From Mucor racemosus (lineage: Eukaryota > Mucoromycota > Mucoromycetes > Mucorales > Mucoraceae), in the NCBI GenBank assembly GCA_027405735.1, contig JAPEHQ010000022.1, positions 1-64,000 on the forward strand: a DNA stretch of 64,000 nt. Reading direction: 5' to 3'. The notes below the pieces were generated by a model. That model was given only the letters and a program-made list of their open reading frames with translations. It ran no database searches and had not been told where the DNA came from. The position numbers were made by a program, and so were the translations under genes. Positions 1-13,191 of the stretch are shown here, one piece after another (the first letter of the stretch is position 1; every line of letters begins with the position of its first letter).

Positions 1-553
1 AAAATATGAAATACCTTTTTTGAACCATACATGTCGTGTAGATGATAGCAACCCTTGATCACGGCGCAATCAATTACCACAAATGACAATATATCAAAAC
101 AGGATTCTATCTAAATCATAATACTAATAAACAAAGATATCAATTTAGTCAACTACTCATCTATAATAATAAACAAAGATTTAATTTAGTCAATTACTCT
201 ATATATTGAAGTTGCACTATCAATATAAATAAGTTTCAACCATAAAAAATCACTCCTTACTTCAAGATTGCATAAAATAGATGTAAAAAATAATAAACAA
301 AACAACCATTTCCCAAAAGGTCGATATTGTCACACCTGACATCAATTCCTTATGGTCAATGCTCTACATGATTTACACCTTAAAATATTAAATTAATAAC
401 AATGTACTCAAAACTGGAAGATTACTAAATATAAATCCATGGTATCCAAATCCTCCAAATTACTACAAATACCCTCGTATTTTTCATTATTTAGCTTTTG
501 ACACTTTAATCAGTACATATCACAATTTTTTATTATTATTTTCAAGAAGAAAG
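1..553. other. AT-rich intergenic DNA, nothing recognised
   Basis: No frame of gene-like length or composition and no repeat shared with the rest of the window was seen. The last part may hold the promoter of the decayed gene that starts near 554. Confidence 0.5.
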
Positions 554-1761
554 ATGAGCAGCAACAACAACAACAACAAAACAACGACAACATTATATAG
601 CACACTCAATGCGCTTCGTACTGAGGTTTTTGGAATGCGGGCTCACTTTCAGAACAAAAATCTCAAGTTGAAACTCTCTTGAGAAACAATTGTTACCTAT
701 CAGCAATAATGAGGCAACTACTTACAAGAATCTTCCATTAAACGGTATGTAATATCAACAATAAAATAAAATAATCAACTAATTATTTGTTAATAAACTT
801 AATCGTATTGGAAGGTTATCTTGATGCCGATGTCAAATCCCGTATTTTGTCCAACCCTGATAGACTTGGCTATCGTAATATTCCAAGTATACCTAAGGCT
901 TTAGAAAATAAAATTGCTAATAACAACAGCAACAGCAATAATAAAGAAAAGGAAAAAACTCCCGCTATCAATGTAAGATTGGACGCATTGATCCAAGAGC
1001 TACATTTAAGAAAAAATGGTGAAAATTCAGGTGAATTGAGCGAGGAGGCTCTGCATCGTGCGAAAGCACCTTTAAAGAAGCTTGCAGCTGATGTCTGCCA
1101 CTGATTAGAGGCAATGACTCTAATGAACTACTTAGTTGGAAACAATTAGGTAGTACTAATAGACTTTTCTATAGCCTTGTATTTGAAGACATTGCTGCAG
1201 CACATGTCGAGCTAGGAAATCTATCCAATGCTGCGAACGTTGGGGTGCTAATGGGTTTTGAGCTTGGCATTCAAAGCTGTAAAGCAAAAGCACAAAAGAA
1301 AAGAAGAGAGAAATAGAACTAGAATCAATGTAATGTATACAACCATAATGGATAAATCAATAGATACTGCGATGTTGATGTTCTTGTATGAAAAATATAG
1401 TCAATGCTGCTTTTGGTAATGGTGCAGTTGATAACTCTAGTAATTCTATTTCTTCCTCGGAGAGTAACCACTTTGAAGATGACGATGAGCCAATAATGCC
1501 CGAGGTTTCCAGAAGAGTAAGGACATACCATTATTACTATATTCAAAAAAAATTATTAGGTAAGTTAAAGTTGTCTAATATTGTTCAATCATTAGAGACT
1601 CTCTGTCTTTTGAAGATGGAACCTTATCTCGTTCCCGTGCTGCTGCTGGTGCTGGTGGTCGTTATTCTCGTTCTGGTGGTCGTTATTCTCGTTCTGGTGG
1701 TCGTTATTCTCGTTCTCGCTCTCCTAATCCTTCTCAAACTAGAAGTAGAAGACGCAGATAA
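554..1761 (+). pseudogene. Decayed gene with Gly/Arg/Ser-rich C-terminus
   Basis: Coding-like sequence continues through several frames. It opens with an ATG and an Asn/Thr-rich start at 554, and loses frame near 640-660. A plausible intron (GT near 754, AG near 820) leads into the long open stretch ending at 1104. There the frame is lost again: the sequence continues in another frame (around residues PLIRGNDSNELL) to a stop at 1314-1316. A later exon begins after an AG near 1398. The 3' end (1615-1761) reads in one frame as Ser/Arg/Gly-rich protein with a 21-bp unit (GGRYSRS) repeated three times and an Arg-rich end. At least two frameshifts and an internal stop argue for a pseudogene. The family is not recognised. 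The RS/RGG-like tail hints at nucleic-acid binding, which is an inference. A heavily spliced live gene is less likely, because no GT...AG interval repairs the break near 1100. Confidence 0.45.
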
Positions 1762-4700
1762 AAATTATTTTATGTGTATAATAATATGCATTGCTTTTTT
1801 TTAGAGTTTTTTTCGCAATAAAAAGGGTATATTAATGAAGAAGTAATTTCGTTTACATTAGGACTGTAATAATGGTATGGTAGTCGATACATTTACATAA
1901 ATAGAAACGTATATAAAAAACAGTATATACAGTGATTATGTAAAGACAAAGAACATTAGGATAGGGACTGAGCTTTTTTAATAGTAATCAACACTATAGT
2001 CAATATGTATATGCTCACTTATTATCATTCAATGATATACGCAAAGAATATTTCAACAGTTGTATACAGGTAGATCATTAACAACTATGTTATTTATACC
2101 ATATTCATTATGTAGCAAATTTGTGAAATTTACTTACGCTCCTGTAATCATTAGTAGTTCGCGTGCAATAATCATGCAAAAATCCCAATGCCTGCATAAT
2201 CCGCACGGAAAGTTCTGCTGAAACTGCAGGCCATTGAGATTCCTGTAGATTTTATGCGTAATTTGCAATTGCTTGCGGAAAATATGCAGAAAAATTATCA
2301 TCCCCATAATAAACTTGGATTGCTTGGCTGTACGCTTTCAAATTATACAGAGAAAGTAGCATATATAGCGCAAAATTTAATTTATTTTTAGAGAAAATTA
2401 CAAAATTCAATTTTCTGAATTTTTTGATTAAATAACGCCAATAGACATAAAGATATCTTAAAACACTTATTTAGATGGTTAAATACTATATAAACCTATG
2501 TTTATCTATCATATAAAAAAAAAGATGTAAATTTTTAAATTTATCTAAAAAAAAATTATACATTTTCCGCAATTTTAACACCAAAAAAAATCAAAAATGT
2601 ACAGCAGTTTTGAAGCTACTACAAGCTATATTGCAATGCAAAAGAATATAGTAGAGTTCCCCTTTGTTTACAAAGAGCCACAAGACTGCTAATAAAAACT
2701 TTTCATTATGGTTCAAATCTTTTTTTATTCTTTTTTGTATATGTTTATAAGTTACATAAATATGATTTGAATGTAATACATGGATTGAACCCATCAATAC
2801 ACCGGCGGTTTCAAGCTTATTAATCTTAAACAGTCGTATTTGTGCCCCTGGATATCAAGATTACGTTAAAAGAGGAATTACTAGGAATTTGAGGCAGAGA
2901 ACACTGGTATTTTTAAAACAAATATTGGTTCTTGTACTATTTTATGTGGTATTGCTACGATAGTATTTGACATTTTTGATTTTTATGAATAGATTTTTTA
3001 TGGTAAATAGTAGTAACTGAAACTAGTAGTAACTACTGCTGTATTGATTGATAATGTGTTTTGCATTTCAACTATGTGGATTATCGCTGAAAATAAACGA
3101 AAAGGAGGCTGGATTCGGTTTCATGGATATTGATATTATGAGAAAATGATCAAGGAAATGAGGATATGCTTTGACAAAGTGGTTTAAATGATGGCAGAAA
3201 AGGTAATTAAGAGTATTTGGAGCTTTTATGGATCGAGCATATTGCATTTTGCAGCAAAAAATGACATATATGCAACAATTAGACTTTGTGGGGGAGGGAA
3301 ATGGTACATATTTTGGATGTAAAATCAATATTTTACTATTAAAAATAAAATAAAAAAATATCATGTTAAAGAGAAATATTTGGGCTTTATTTTGAATATA
3401 CATTGTATAATTGATTGTGTCAAATTTGGGTCATAAAAATTAAATTCATTGTAAAAAGCTTACTTGTCTGGTCAAAACAACATGAAATTGTTATGATTTC
3501 GACAATGAAGACATGTCTATTAATGATTTGAATCAATAAAAATATATAACCTTGTGATATGCAGATAATAAACTACAAATTTCACTTAAATTTACACTGA
3601 ATTTATCTCTATTTATGAGCCATTTCAGGCCATTTCAATTCGGAAATTGCCATTTTTTTTTTAGCTAAAGCAATCAACCTCAAAAGTTGTTTTAGTTAAG
3701 ATAAATTTAATTCAAAATCACTACACGATTTACCAATGCAATCCTCGTTACTAATGTACAGTTTGTACGTTTCTCAAAGCAATTTCAATGAGATACTTAC
3801 AAGACAATGTATTCCAAAGGCAATTTAGATTATGGTGACAATTCCCATTGAAGTTTACATTTAAACAAAAAGACACTCGTTTGCATGTAAGAATTTTTGC
3901 ATCATAGTATAGAGTCAAGAATTTTATGTTTGATGGTTTGTGTAGCATATTGCATATTTTGTTTTAGCATTCAATTTAAAAAACAGTACAAAGCAGCCTC
4001 AAGATTGGCTCAGTTTGATAATTTAGCGAGGTTTTATATATTTGAACTAAATGATCTAAAGCCTTGCTATCCATATTAAAAGCATTTTTATTCTCTTTTC
4101 TTACGAAAAATATGGGAATACTCACTTTTTATATTTTGTATCCTGCTGATTCCCTCTTTTTTGATGATATTTAACCAGCCAAGCAAACCAGCATTTCTTT
4201 GATAGATATATACTACTATCTATATACCTTTCAAATACTGGCTGACTGACTAGTATGAAATCCAAGAATTCCTAATTTAAGATAGTAGGTAAAGTATAAC
4301 GCATAATACAATCGCTTTCATCAATAATGCTTATATACAATAATAACAGTGCTTATCTTTACTTTATTTAGAGATAAGCTAATCAAACTACTCATGAAAG
4401 TTACAGAAATATACCAAAAGCGGCCAATAGTGTAAAGTTCAATCATTGCAAAATACAATTGTTTTTATATTGAATGCATTTTTTATACTTAGTTTACAGT
4501 TTGTGAGCTACAAACATTATATTTGAGCATTCATAAACTTTTTCTCATCATAGCCGGCTTCAATCAGCTTGCTTTCGAACATTATCAGGCCTAATTTTAT
4601 AGAATTAAATTGGCTCATTATCATAATTTGGACATAATGTGTTTGTGGAAAAGGTAAAATTCCATATGAAAAAGGTGTGCTCTGTTCACATGCTGCCTAA

Positions 4701-5048
4701 TAACTGTTTTTTTTTCAATACATAGATGGTTACAAGATTAGATGCTAAGAATATTGATATGTAAGATCACAACATAAATGTGCCAGCAAGTTTAGTTAAT
4801 TTGTACTGCTAACTAATGCACCATTTTTTATAGTTTAGATAAATTTGTATTTGATTTGTCTCGGCATGGTAAACTTATTCAACTATCAATTGAATACCAT
4901 ATGCAACTAAATAATAAAATAAATTATGGTTTGAAGAATTGTATCTGCAATACATTTATGCCGTTTTTAAGAAAAAAAGCCAAATAAGCCAATAGGCATT
5001 ATTATATGAGTACAAAAGAGCTTCAAATTAAGCATATGAGTTGAAACG
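1762..5048. other. AT-rich intergenic DNA
   Basis: Only short open frames without domain-like content are present on either strand. Several A/T homopolymer runs occur (for example 2515-2525 and 2583-2590). No RNA gene was recognised. Confidence 0.5.
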
Positions 5049-5265
5049 TTTAAGCCCATATAAGCAGTTTGATGAGCATGAGATGAAATGTTTAAGCTCA
5101 TATAGGCAGTTCGATGAACATATGAGCTGAAATGTTTAAGCCCATATAAGCAGTTTGATGAGCATGAGATGAAATGTTTAAGCTTATATAGTCAGTTCGA
5201 TGAGCGTATGAGGTGAAATGTTTAAGCCCATATAGACAGTTGGATGAGCATATGAGCTAAAATTA
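5049..5265. repeat. Five-copy 42-44-bp minisatellite
   Basis: Five head-to-tail units begin with TTTAAGCCCATATA or a close variant and end in GATGAAATG or GCTGAAATG. Units 1 and 3 are identical 42-mers, while units 2 and 4 are longer variants, so the array behaves as an 86-bp higher-order dimer plus a half. Immediately downstream (5266-5390) the CATGAGCT and GAGCTGA words recur in both orientations, giving inverted partial copies. Confidence 0.8.
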
Positions 5266-5689
5266 CATTTCAGCTCATGGGCTGATCGATAAGAAGTTAA
5301 CCATATTCACTGAAGTGAAAATTTACACCAAAAATGTCAGCCCAAATGAGCTGATCAATCAACTCATGAGCTGAAACATTTGGCCGTAGTGCGATTAGAC
5401 GACCCCTTTCAATAGTTTTGCATACCATCATGAGCTAATAATGGACCGTTATTATAGATACTACGCTGCTAAACAAAGATGGTGAGTTAACTCTAATGGA
5501 CGAATGAGTCGATTGGCAGTATAAACGAAATAGTATTAAAATTAAATATAGCAATTAAATAAGCAAGAAATAATAAATCATGTAAATTAACATAATTAAA
5601 TTTTTTCAAGCGTTTTGAACTGAATACACCTCTACTTTTGACCTACAGAAATTGATTTATTAGTAAAATCAATTAGCAAGTAATTATTA

Positions 5690-6480
5690 TGCACTACAGT
5701 CGACCTGTGCTGCACAAGATGATATTCGTTGCGCCCAGGTGGGCTGCACACTATAGCCTGAAATATTGTGCCCACTGAGTATGTTTAGAAAGGTAACAAG
5801 ATGCACATGGGCACAACAAAAGAAAATGCACACGAGCAAAACGCTATGTGGAACAGGTAGAGATATTCACGGAAAAAAAGTATAAAAAAACAATAGGAAT
5901 TCGACTAGATAACGTTAGGCTTTTATTATCAAGTAGAACTTAATTGACTCTTCTTTGAAAGGAAGATGTCCTTCTATTTATACACAATTTCTAATCTATA
6001 TTATAAATCAATGAGAACAAATAGGAACATGCCATTTCCATAATCTACCCGATATCTTTAGGTCCTGATTTTATCATGAATGAAATCAGGCCATATTGAA
6101 TAATGGTGTATTTATGATTCAGGTCAATAATTATAATTTGCTAGGATCCACATCTCGGTTATAAGATTATTTGGTGTATCAATCAGACATGTCAAATCAA
6201 AGTGATTCCTGATTTATCCCAGCGGTAATTCAAGTTAGACACCAGATGAAATGGAGATCTAAATGGATGTAGTCCACACGCTAAACCTGTATGTGCAGAA
6301 TTTCAATAGATTCTGTCCGTGTGCATAACATTAATCCCATGTGTGCATAATAGTAGAGTTTCTCATAAACATATCATTATTACCATTTGTGCATAATAAT
6401 AAAATTGGACCATGAGTATAATAAGCTGATCGTATGGGCACAAATTGGTTTGTACATGAGCATCGTGCCGTTCTCAAAAT
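5690..6480 (+). repeat. GCACA-rich repeat unit, copy 1
   Basis: First copy of a roughly 360-bp unit, split here by a solo LTR. It is packed with TGCACA/TGTGCA and CATGGGCAC words about 20-40 bp apart. One edge reads GTCGACCTGTGCTGCACAAG and the other GAGCATCGTGCCGTTCTC. Other copies are at 7583-8240 (same strand), 58103-58950 and 60045-60357 (opposite strand). No coding capacity is evident and the element class is unknown. Confidence 0.75.
5847..6278. mobile_element. Solo LTR A (432 bp) with 5-bp target duplication
   Basis: The insert begins TGTGGA and ends TCCACA, a perfect 6-bp terminal inverted repeat with the TG...CA ends typical of LTRs. It is flanked on both sides by CGCTA (5842-5846 and 6279-6283). 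The related unit at 60045-60357 has the uninterrupted site, with CGCTA only once, so insertion is shown directly. There are no internal retrotransposon genes, so this is most simply a solo LTR left by LTR-LTR recombination. Confidence 0.88.
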
Positions 6481-6671
6481 TTCATTGCATTTTTTTACTG
6501 GGATAGGTTTTTAAATTACATTTGCTTTTATTAATACAGTATAGATTATAGACAATAATACAATTCAATACGTTCTTGATGTAGAGCAATACATGCAAGA
6601 GCCAATATATTTATAACTTTTACTATTTGTGAATATGCTTATAGCTACTACTGTATATTGTTTACAGCAAC

Positions 6672-7210
6672 TGTCGTATATTTTTAGGTTTGATAAATAA
6701 TACTTAAAAAAGAATACAGTTAAAAGAGAAGGAGTACTGAATCAGTTGTTCAACTCTATAATAAAAACAAGATATCGTTAATTTAGATATAAAAGTTTGG
6801 CCTTTTATATTGATGTGATATTGAGATCCTGAGGTGGAATTTAAAGCACTATTGAACCATTATTAGATCTGTTTGATAGTAATCTATGGATTGAAATGGA
6901 TTGATCATAAGTTAACCGTTCTTGCCGAGCTTGTGAGCTGCCTTGTTTCAATGCTGCGCTAAATGTGCTTGCAGGATGTTTATTTAATAGCTATTTGATT
7001 AATTAACCGCTGGGATGAAATAGTATGATGTCATAATTGAGGTCCAAGCGTTCTTCTTGGTAATTATTAGATTAAACGTGGTACGCTAGGAGTTTTTTAT
7101 ATCCGATATCAGGACTTTGCACTTCAATCCATGTCTTAGTCAATAGATGATTGTAAGGTGTATTGATGCTGTAGAAGGTGATAACATATGGTACTTAGTG
7201 CATTACAACA
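6672..7210 (+). mobile_element. LTR-like block of the TGTCGTAT family, left-arm copy
   Basis: Begins TGTCGTATATTTTTAGG and ends near ACAACA. It is about 80-90% alike by eye to 34234-34766, 57574-58102 and, in reverse, 59330-59859. No target duplication is seen here. The same flanks are found beside the reverse copy at 59330-59859, so this insertion predates duplication of the arm. A CCGG-rich block follows (7211-7560), which could be remaining internal sequence or another element. Confidence 0.7.
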
Positions 7211-7582
7211 TAGTATATGATTCATATTTTTGCCAGTGATCATTCTTCCAAAAAAAGTCGAACAATCTCCGGAAGCGGCCATCTAATAATATTTCCAAGC
7301 TTTAAATCTCTAGAAAAAAATTACCGAACATCCCGGACGCGGTTGTTTAAATATTCCAAGCATCTACGGTATAAGATGCAGGTATCGAAATTTTATACAA
7401 AAAGTAAGGTTCGACTGTATTGCTATTAATTATTCAAAGGCTTATTTTAAGTAAAAAAGCATAAATACAACCTACAACATTATTAGCCTAATAACGGATT
7501 TAATTTGAAAAGTATAAGATGATACAACCGGATTCAAAAAAAGTCCATAACATTACAAATTTAAAGGATTTATAATATATAA

Positions 7583-8240
7583 AATTACTACAGCCGACCT
7601 GTGCTTCACAAGATAATTTTGTTGTGCCCAAGTGGGCTGCACACTATAGCCTGATGAGTTGTTAGCGCCCACTGAATAATGGCTAAAAAGATAATAATAT
7701 GCACATGGGCACAACAAAAGAAACTGCGCACGAGCATAACGAAACACCTGTATGTGTAGAATTATGAATTATGTCCGTGAGTATGACATTAATCCCATGT
7801 GTGCATAATAATAGTAGAGTTGCCCATAAGCGTTGATTTATCGAAAGGTAAATCGTATAAAATTAATCAAATGAAAAAGTACCGTTTTATTATGAGCTTC
7901 TAAAGGGGGTTTATATACTAATTGAATGAGTGTATTAAATGTGAGTGATAATATAATTAGAATGAGCATTTGGATATTGTGTGGATATATTGGAATCATG
8001 CTTCTATGATTCAATAGTAGCATGATGATAGACGCATGGAATATGACCTTGCTTGACTTGCATGTTGAACATCATGGTTTGACAGATGTTCTAAATTGGT
8101 AATTCGGTAATTCCTAATTCTGATGGATCAAGCGTATCATTATTCCCATTTGTGCATAATAATAAAATCTGACCATGAGTATCATGAGCTAGTCGGATGG
8201 GCACAAATTGGTTTGTATATGAGCATCGTGCCGTTCTCAA
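7583..8240 (+). repeat. GCACA-rich repeat unit, copy 2
   Basis: Second same-strand copy of the unit at 5690-6480, opening with CTACAGCCGACCTGTGCT. It is interrupted by solo LTR B (7834-8130). After removal of the LTR, the two halves join at AGCGT and match the uninterrupted unit. Confidence 0.75.
7834..8130. mobile_element. Solo LTR B (297 bp) with 5-bp target duplication
   Basis: Starts TGATTTATCG and ends TGGATCA, with TGAT/ATCA inverted ends, and is bounded by AGCGT at 7829-7833 and 8131-8135. The equivalent place in the other arm (near 58180) is uninterrupted. Part of it (GGGTTTATATACTAATTGA) matches 31618-31881, which looks like a diverged relative. Confidence 0.82.
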
Positions 8241-10020
8241 ACTTCCATTGCATTTTTTATTCGAATAATGGGGTTTTAAATTACATTTGCTTTTATTAAT
8301 ATAGATTATAGGCAATAAATACAATTCAATACGTTGTTGGAGTAGAGCAATACATGCAAGAGCCAATATATTGACGATTATTATTATTTATAAATATGTT
8401 TATAGCTATTATGTTTACAGCAACAATGGTTTTTACTCGAGTATAAAATTAAATAACACGGAATGCTTAAATTTTATATGCAAGCCAAATCTAGATTATT
8501 ATAGATGTTACTTTATCACACACAAAATTTAAACAAATTAACCTTCTTTAAACTTACTATTTTAATTTACGATTGTCGGCTGTAAGAAGATTTGTTTTCA
8601 AGTATAGCTATGATCAAGACTATGGGTACTATTAGGTAAGACATTAGATCATTGTTTTTTTGTGATTCTATATCATTTAAAATTTCATCACTTTTCTGGA
8701 ACATTTCGTGGGTTTGTAGCAAATTCTAGATTTTCATTGAATAGATGTAAATATCATTGCCTTCGATTTGATCTGGTAATCAAGAAATACGTCCAACAAT
8801 ACAGTAGTAAATAATGCTACTTGATCTTAGAATGTGGTTAAATAAAAATATAAGTCTTTAATATAGACCGACCGTTACCTATATTAAAAACATTAGTCCC
8901 TTATGTTAGCATGCGTATTCAAATAAAAGAAAAGAATACCAGCTGGATAGTCTGATACAGTATGCCTTATCAAACGGTGAATAATATCCTTGGAATATGA
9001 AAACAAAAAGAGAGAAACAACACACGTAGAAAAGGATCTTCAAGGCTTTACATTATTTAGTGCAATTAAAACCCTGCTAAATTGCACATTTCAGCCAATG
9101 TAAAAACAGCATTACAGCGCATCAATCCATAAACTAAACAAAATAGGCAGTATCTGTTATCATAGAAACATGCATTTTCTACCAGAAAAACTGGCTGTCA
9201 TGTTATAGATTCATTAAAAAATTGCAAAAGCGAGCCCGCAGAACGACGCCGTAATTGAGCATTATTATAGCAATAATATTGAACGGCTGCTAAAACTTAT
9301 ACTATGGTATATCTAAGTTTTAAATAAAAAAGCGCTTTTTTTAAACTTTTCTTATAGTTAACCACGTACGGTCTGAAAATTCAGACTTTGTAGCGGACAT
9401 TTTCGGGGCTCATTTTACCCTTACCAACACTCATGATTTTCATCAAAAAACAGAAAAATCAAATTTTGATACCAAAATCAACGTTTAAATGTGCTACATT
9501 GTGAGAGAAAATTGTAGCCATAGCTAATACACATTTTATAAAAGCTTAATATCAAATGTTAAGTAATGAAACTTTGTACTTTTGACCCAAAAACGGTTTT
9601 TTGATTAAAGAATTTTCATGTAATATTTTACAATAAAACTGTTTGGTATTTTTTATTGAGTCAATAGAGCGCTAAATTGTGTATATGTGTATATTTTTTG
9701 TTTTTACAATTGGTAGTATAATTAGCTCTAGATTTGCAAAATCAGAAAAAAAAAATTAAAAAATGTCAAAATTGATGATCTGGACAAAAATAATTTTTTA
9801 AATTAATATTCCGCTTATAAGCCCTGTAAGTCTTAAAAATAAGAGATTTAATAATACTTGAGAACTTTGTCAAGAATTAATGATGCTGTACCCACTTGAT
9901 TCAAGCTTATTGCTGTAAACCTTTATACATATTAATATTTTTTGGTAGTTTATTTGATAATAGTATAGTTGTACTTGATAATTAATGCACTAGAAGTGAT
10001 TTACATTAAGTTTTAGTCTT

Positions 10021-12420
10021 ACCCTCCAAATTGAAAATAAGCAAAACCAGAATATTAGCAATAGCAGCTACTGAAATTATCGAGTAAACGTTATCCTTAT
10101 GTAATATAATTGAAATTGTAGTGCCGTATGTTCTTTATCTTGTTTTTAAAAAATACTTTGGATAACCAATATTGATTTCACCAACCGTACGTATAAAATA
10201 CCAGAAAAAACACAAACTATTGTCTCCATATAATATAGCATGATACATATTAAGAAACAAGGCTTAAAAACGTCTAATGTTATTTATTTCATTGTCAAAT
10301 ATTACCAGGCTGGTTAGCGATTTTTGGATACGACAAACGTCAGGCTTTTTCAAGAATCTCTAAAATTGGTATATAGAGATATCGATACATGAAACATGAA
10401 GATTCAACTATTTTCTGATATTATGTTATGTGACCAGGATAATTCCCGAGTAATAGTATCGAGTAATGGTAGTATTTAAAGCTGCTTGATGATGGTATTG
10501 AATTTTACAGATTGTCTATTAGTATCTTGCGGTAAGATGGATACGATATATAAAAAAAAAGTTGTACCATTTTAGATTGTCATGCCAGAATCAATTAAGA
10601 ATAATGAAACGTAATTTTGCATAATGAAATATTCTTTGATTAATCTTTTAATTGCATTTAATGATACTATGTCTGGATATATGCCATTTAAAGTCATATT
10701 AGTAAACAGGATCGAGGCAGTTTATCAGCTTTCCAACAAGTTGAGGTTGGGCTTAATCACCATCATCACGACATTTCTACCAAAGCATGAATAAGAAGGA
10801 TTGTATCATTCAAAATGTGGCTACCATTCAAATACATCTTAAATTCTAGTACATACACATGTACATCCTCAATTGAAAGACAAAGAGGTATGCTGTGAAC
10901 TTTGTTGTGGATTTATGCAATTTTCGTAAATTATGAACACCACTACGCCTATAGGAACTACGATGGGTTGTTAACGATTTGTTTTTATACAACAAAATTG
11001 CGAATGTAATTAAAGTCTTTGAAAGTTTGTGAAATTTTGCGTTTCTATATTCTAGTAGATATTTCAAGTTACTATTAAGACGAACTAATTAAAAAAAAAA
11101 AAAGCAGTATACACTGTACTAGATGCTAGCAAATAACCATCTTATCATCTGATCGCTAAATGATTCAAAGAACCCATGCGTTTCATATCAGGTAACCAGG
11201 CAATGAATGTATTTCAAGGTAATGGGGGGGGGGTTTCCTCTTTAAGAGTGCATGTATAATTATATTCTGGGAGTAATATAACATACATACAAAGCCGATC
11301 GAATTGATTTTTCGATTATTATGAATAGAATAAAATCGGAATGGGTTATTTTGTAAATATATATGTTACTTACTTGGGAAGATCTAATTTGGGGTTCTAA
11401 TAGTACATAGAATCGAGAAAGATCGATCGAGTGAAATATAGCATTTCTATTATGCAATTCAAATTATACATGTTAGTATTTTGCATATTCATCCGGCATT
11501 CCGATTTTCAAATTATATCCAGCCGTTTTTTAATACTTTTTATAGAAATATCCACAGAATAAAGAAATCGTTTATCCAAAAAAGGGCTGCGCCTTTTGAT
11601 CTATATATAAACAAACGGTTTAACAAATAAAAGAAACTGGTGATATTATCAACTCTTTTATTGTGCTACATTTGAAATAACGAAAAAGCATATCAATTCA
11701 ATAGCTTCTGAAAGGGGGAGGATCGAGGGAAAATATTCAAACAAAATCAGAGTACAAATCATCTCATGTGCACAGAGAGACGATCGCAGAATAAGATTTA
11801 AATAAATTAATATACGAACCATCTAGATGTTGGTAAAAAAAAAATCAACAGTAATTTCTGACATACATAGTAAGGGATTTTACGTAAAATATCAAGCCAA
11901 ACTCCTAAAGGCTTTATTATATATTGTTATGATGAGCATTTTCTCCTTCGTATCTTCTCCTAGCTAGTCAATAACAACAATAAAAGCGATAACGCAAAGC
12001 AACAAGACATCAGCCAGTTATTTGTTTGCATACATGTTAACATATTTGTCAACAAAAAATCAAGTATGGTAATGCAAACATAAATAAATGGAAATTCCCT
12101 CCTTTATAAAAATGTAGAATTGAGATTTGTTTATACATTTATTAACTGGTTTGCTTATAAAAACCAAATGTGTTACAAATAATGTTAGTTTTTTTTTAAA
12201 GTTTGATCGAGCTTTTGAGTATCAAATCCAGGACGCAATTAACAAAGATTTATGTCATGTATAATGAGCTCATTCGTTCATTAATTGACTGTCTCTGATC
12301 TTTTTCAACGAAAAGCATCGATCATGAGCTACTTTTTAGTACATGTGAAACTATTACAAGATTTTTGATCTCTTTACTATAAAATTTATTTTATCATATA
12401 TTTTTACATATGAGTACATG
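10021..12420. other. AT-rich intergenic DNA
   Basis: No gene or window-wide repeat was recognised. A G run (11223-11232) and A-rich tracts are the only marked features. The 3' end adjoins the terminator region of the minus-strand RING-LON gene. Confidence 0.45.
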
Positions 12421-12445
12421 AGAGAGGATATATATTATATATAAT

Positions 12446-12492
12446 ATGTGTATGTGCGTGTGTATGTGCGTGTGCGTGTGTGTGTGTGTGTG
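12446..12492. repeat. TG microsatellite
   Basis: Interrupted TG/TGTGCG dinucleotide repeat in the presumed 3' untranslated or downstream region of the RING-LON gene. Confidence 0.9.
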
Positions 12493-12670
12493 ATTGTAGT
12501 AGAATTAAAACATAAGGAAAGAATTCATATAACGTAGGAATAAATTATTAAAAAAATGTATGAAATGTTCAAGGAGTGTGTGTGTATGTATATGAGGAGC
12601 ATGGAAAGAAAACAGGAGAGGAGATGAGGAGAGAGGGAGAGGAGGGGCATAGATAGAAGAATAATTAATG

Positions 12671-13191
12671 CTACTGCAATAATCTGTCAAACCAATAATT
12701 TATTGACATTAGTCTATCCTGTAATGTTGATAAACCAAGTATCTGAATTTTTTCTTCTTGATCTAATGGCAATACATTGGCAATCCACCAAACTATTGCT
12801 TCTCGATCAGATTGTTGTAAATACCAATCATACTGCATGATCCAAACATGGTTTTCTGTATTAGTTAGATATTGAACAAGGCGTGGATGGATCTCTTGAT
12901 TGAATAAATGATTGATATTAGGTGTGGCATTTGTAGTTAGACGTGGTTTTTTGTGTTGTTTGCAATAATACTGAGAAGCAGCAGGTAGTTGTGGCGGTGG
13001 AGAAGGCGGTTTAAGGCCTCCAAAATGCATTGTAGATGCCCATGTTCTCCTATTGATTGAGCCTGGTATATTGTTAAGCAAAGGAATGCTATTTGGTGCA
13101 GAACTGGATAATCTCATTGAACATGGTCTAGGTCTAATAGTTTGTTTATTTTTGCTTGCTGTAATCGTACTACTACTTGTTTTAATTGGTC

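Larger units (their letters stand above)
5690..10020 (+). repeat. Left arm of large inverted repeat
   Basis: The sequence here recurs in reverse complement at about 54200-60357. It can be followed block by block. It starts with a GCACA-rich unit (CTACAGTCGACCTGTGCT at its edge), then a block around TTTTAAATTACATTTGCTTT, then an LTR-like block. A CCGG-rich block follows, then a second GCACA-rich unit. The last part is a long unique block running through TACGTCCAACAATACAGTAG (about 8790) to CCGCTTATAAGCC (about 9810). Divergence is visible but modest. The left arm carries two solo LTRs that the right arm lacks (5847-6278 and 7834-8130). No intact protein gene lies in the arm. Confidence 0.85.

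Noticed and set aside
1388..1804. Open frame with a strongly hydrophobic Leu/Val tail
   Set aside because: The tail is the off-frame reading of the GGRYSRS-encoding 21-bp repeats. The biased frame is the Ser/Arg/Gly one.
2778..2802. tRNA T-arm-like GGTTCAATCC on the minus strand
   Set aside because: No acceptor stem, anticodon arm or D-arm can be drawn around it.
5049..5265. CRISPR-like regular repeat
   Set aside because: Units are head-to-tail without unique spacers, and the genome is eukaryotic; it is a minisatellite.
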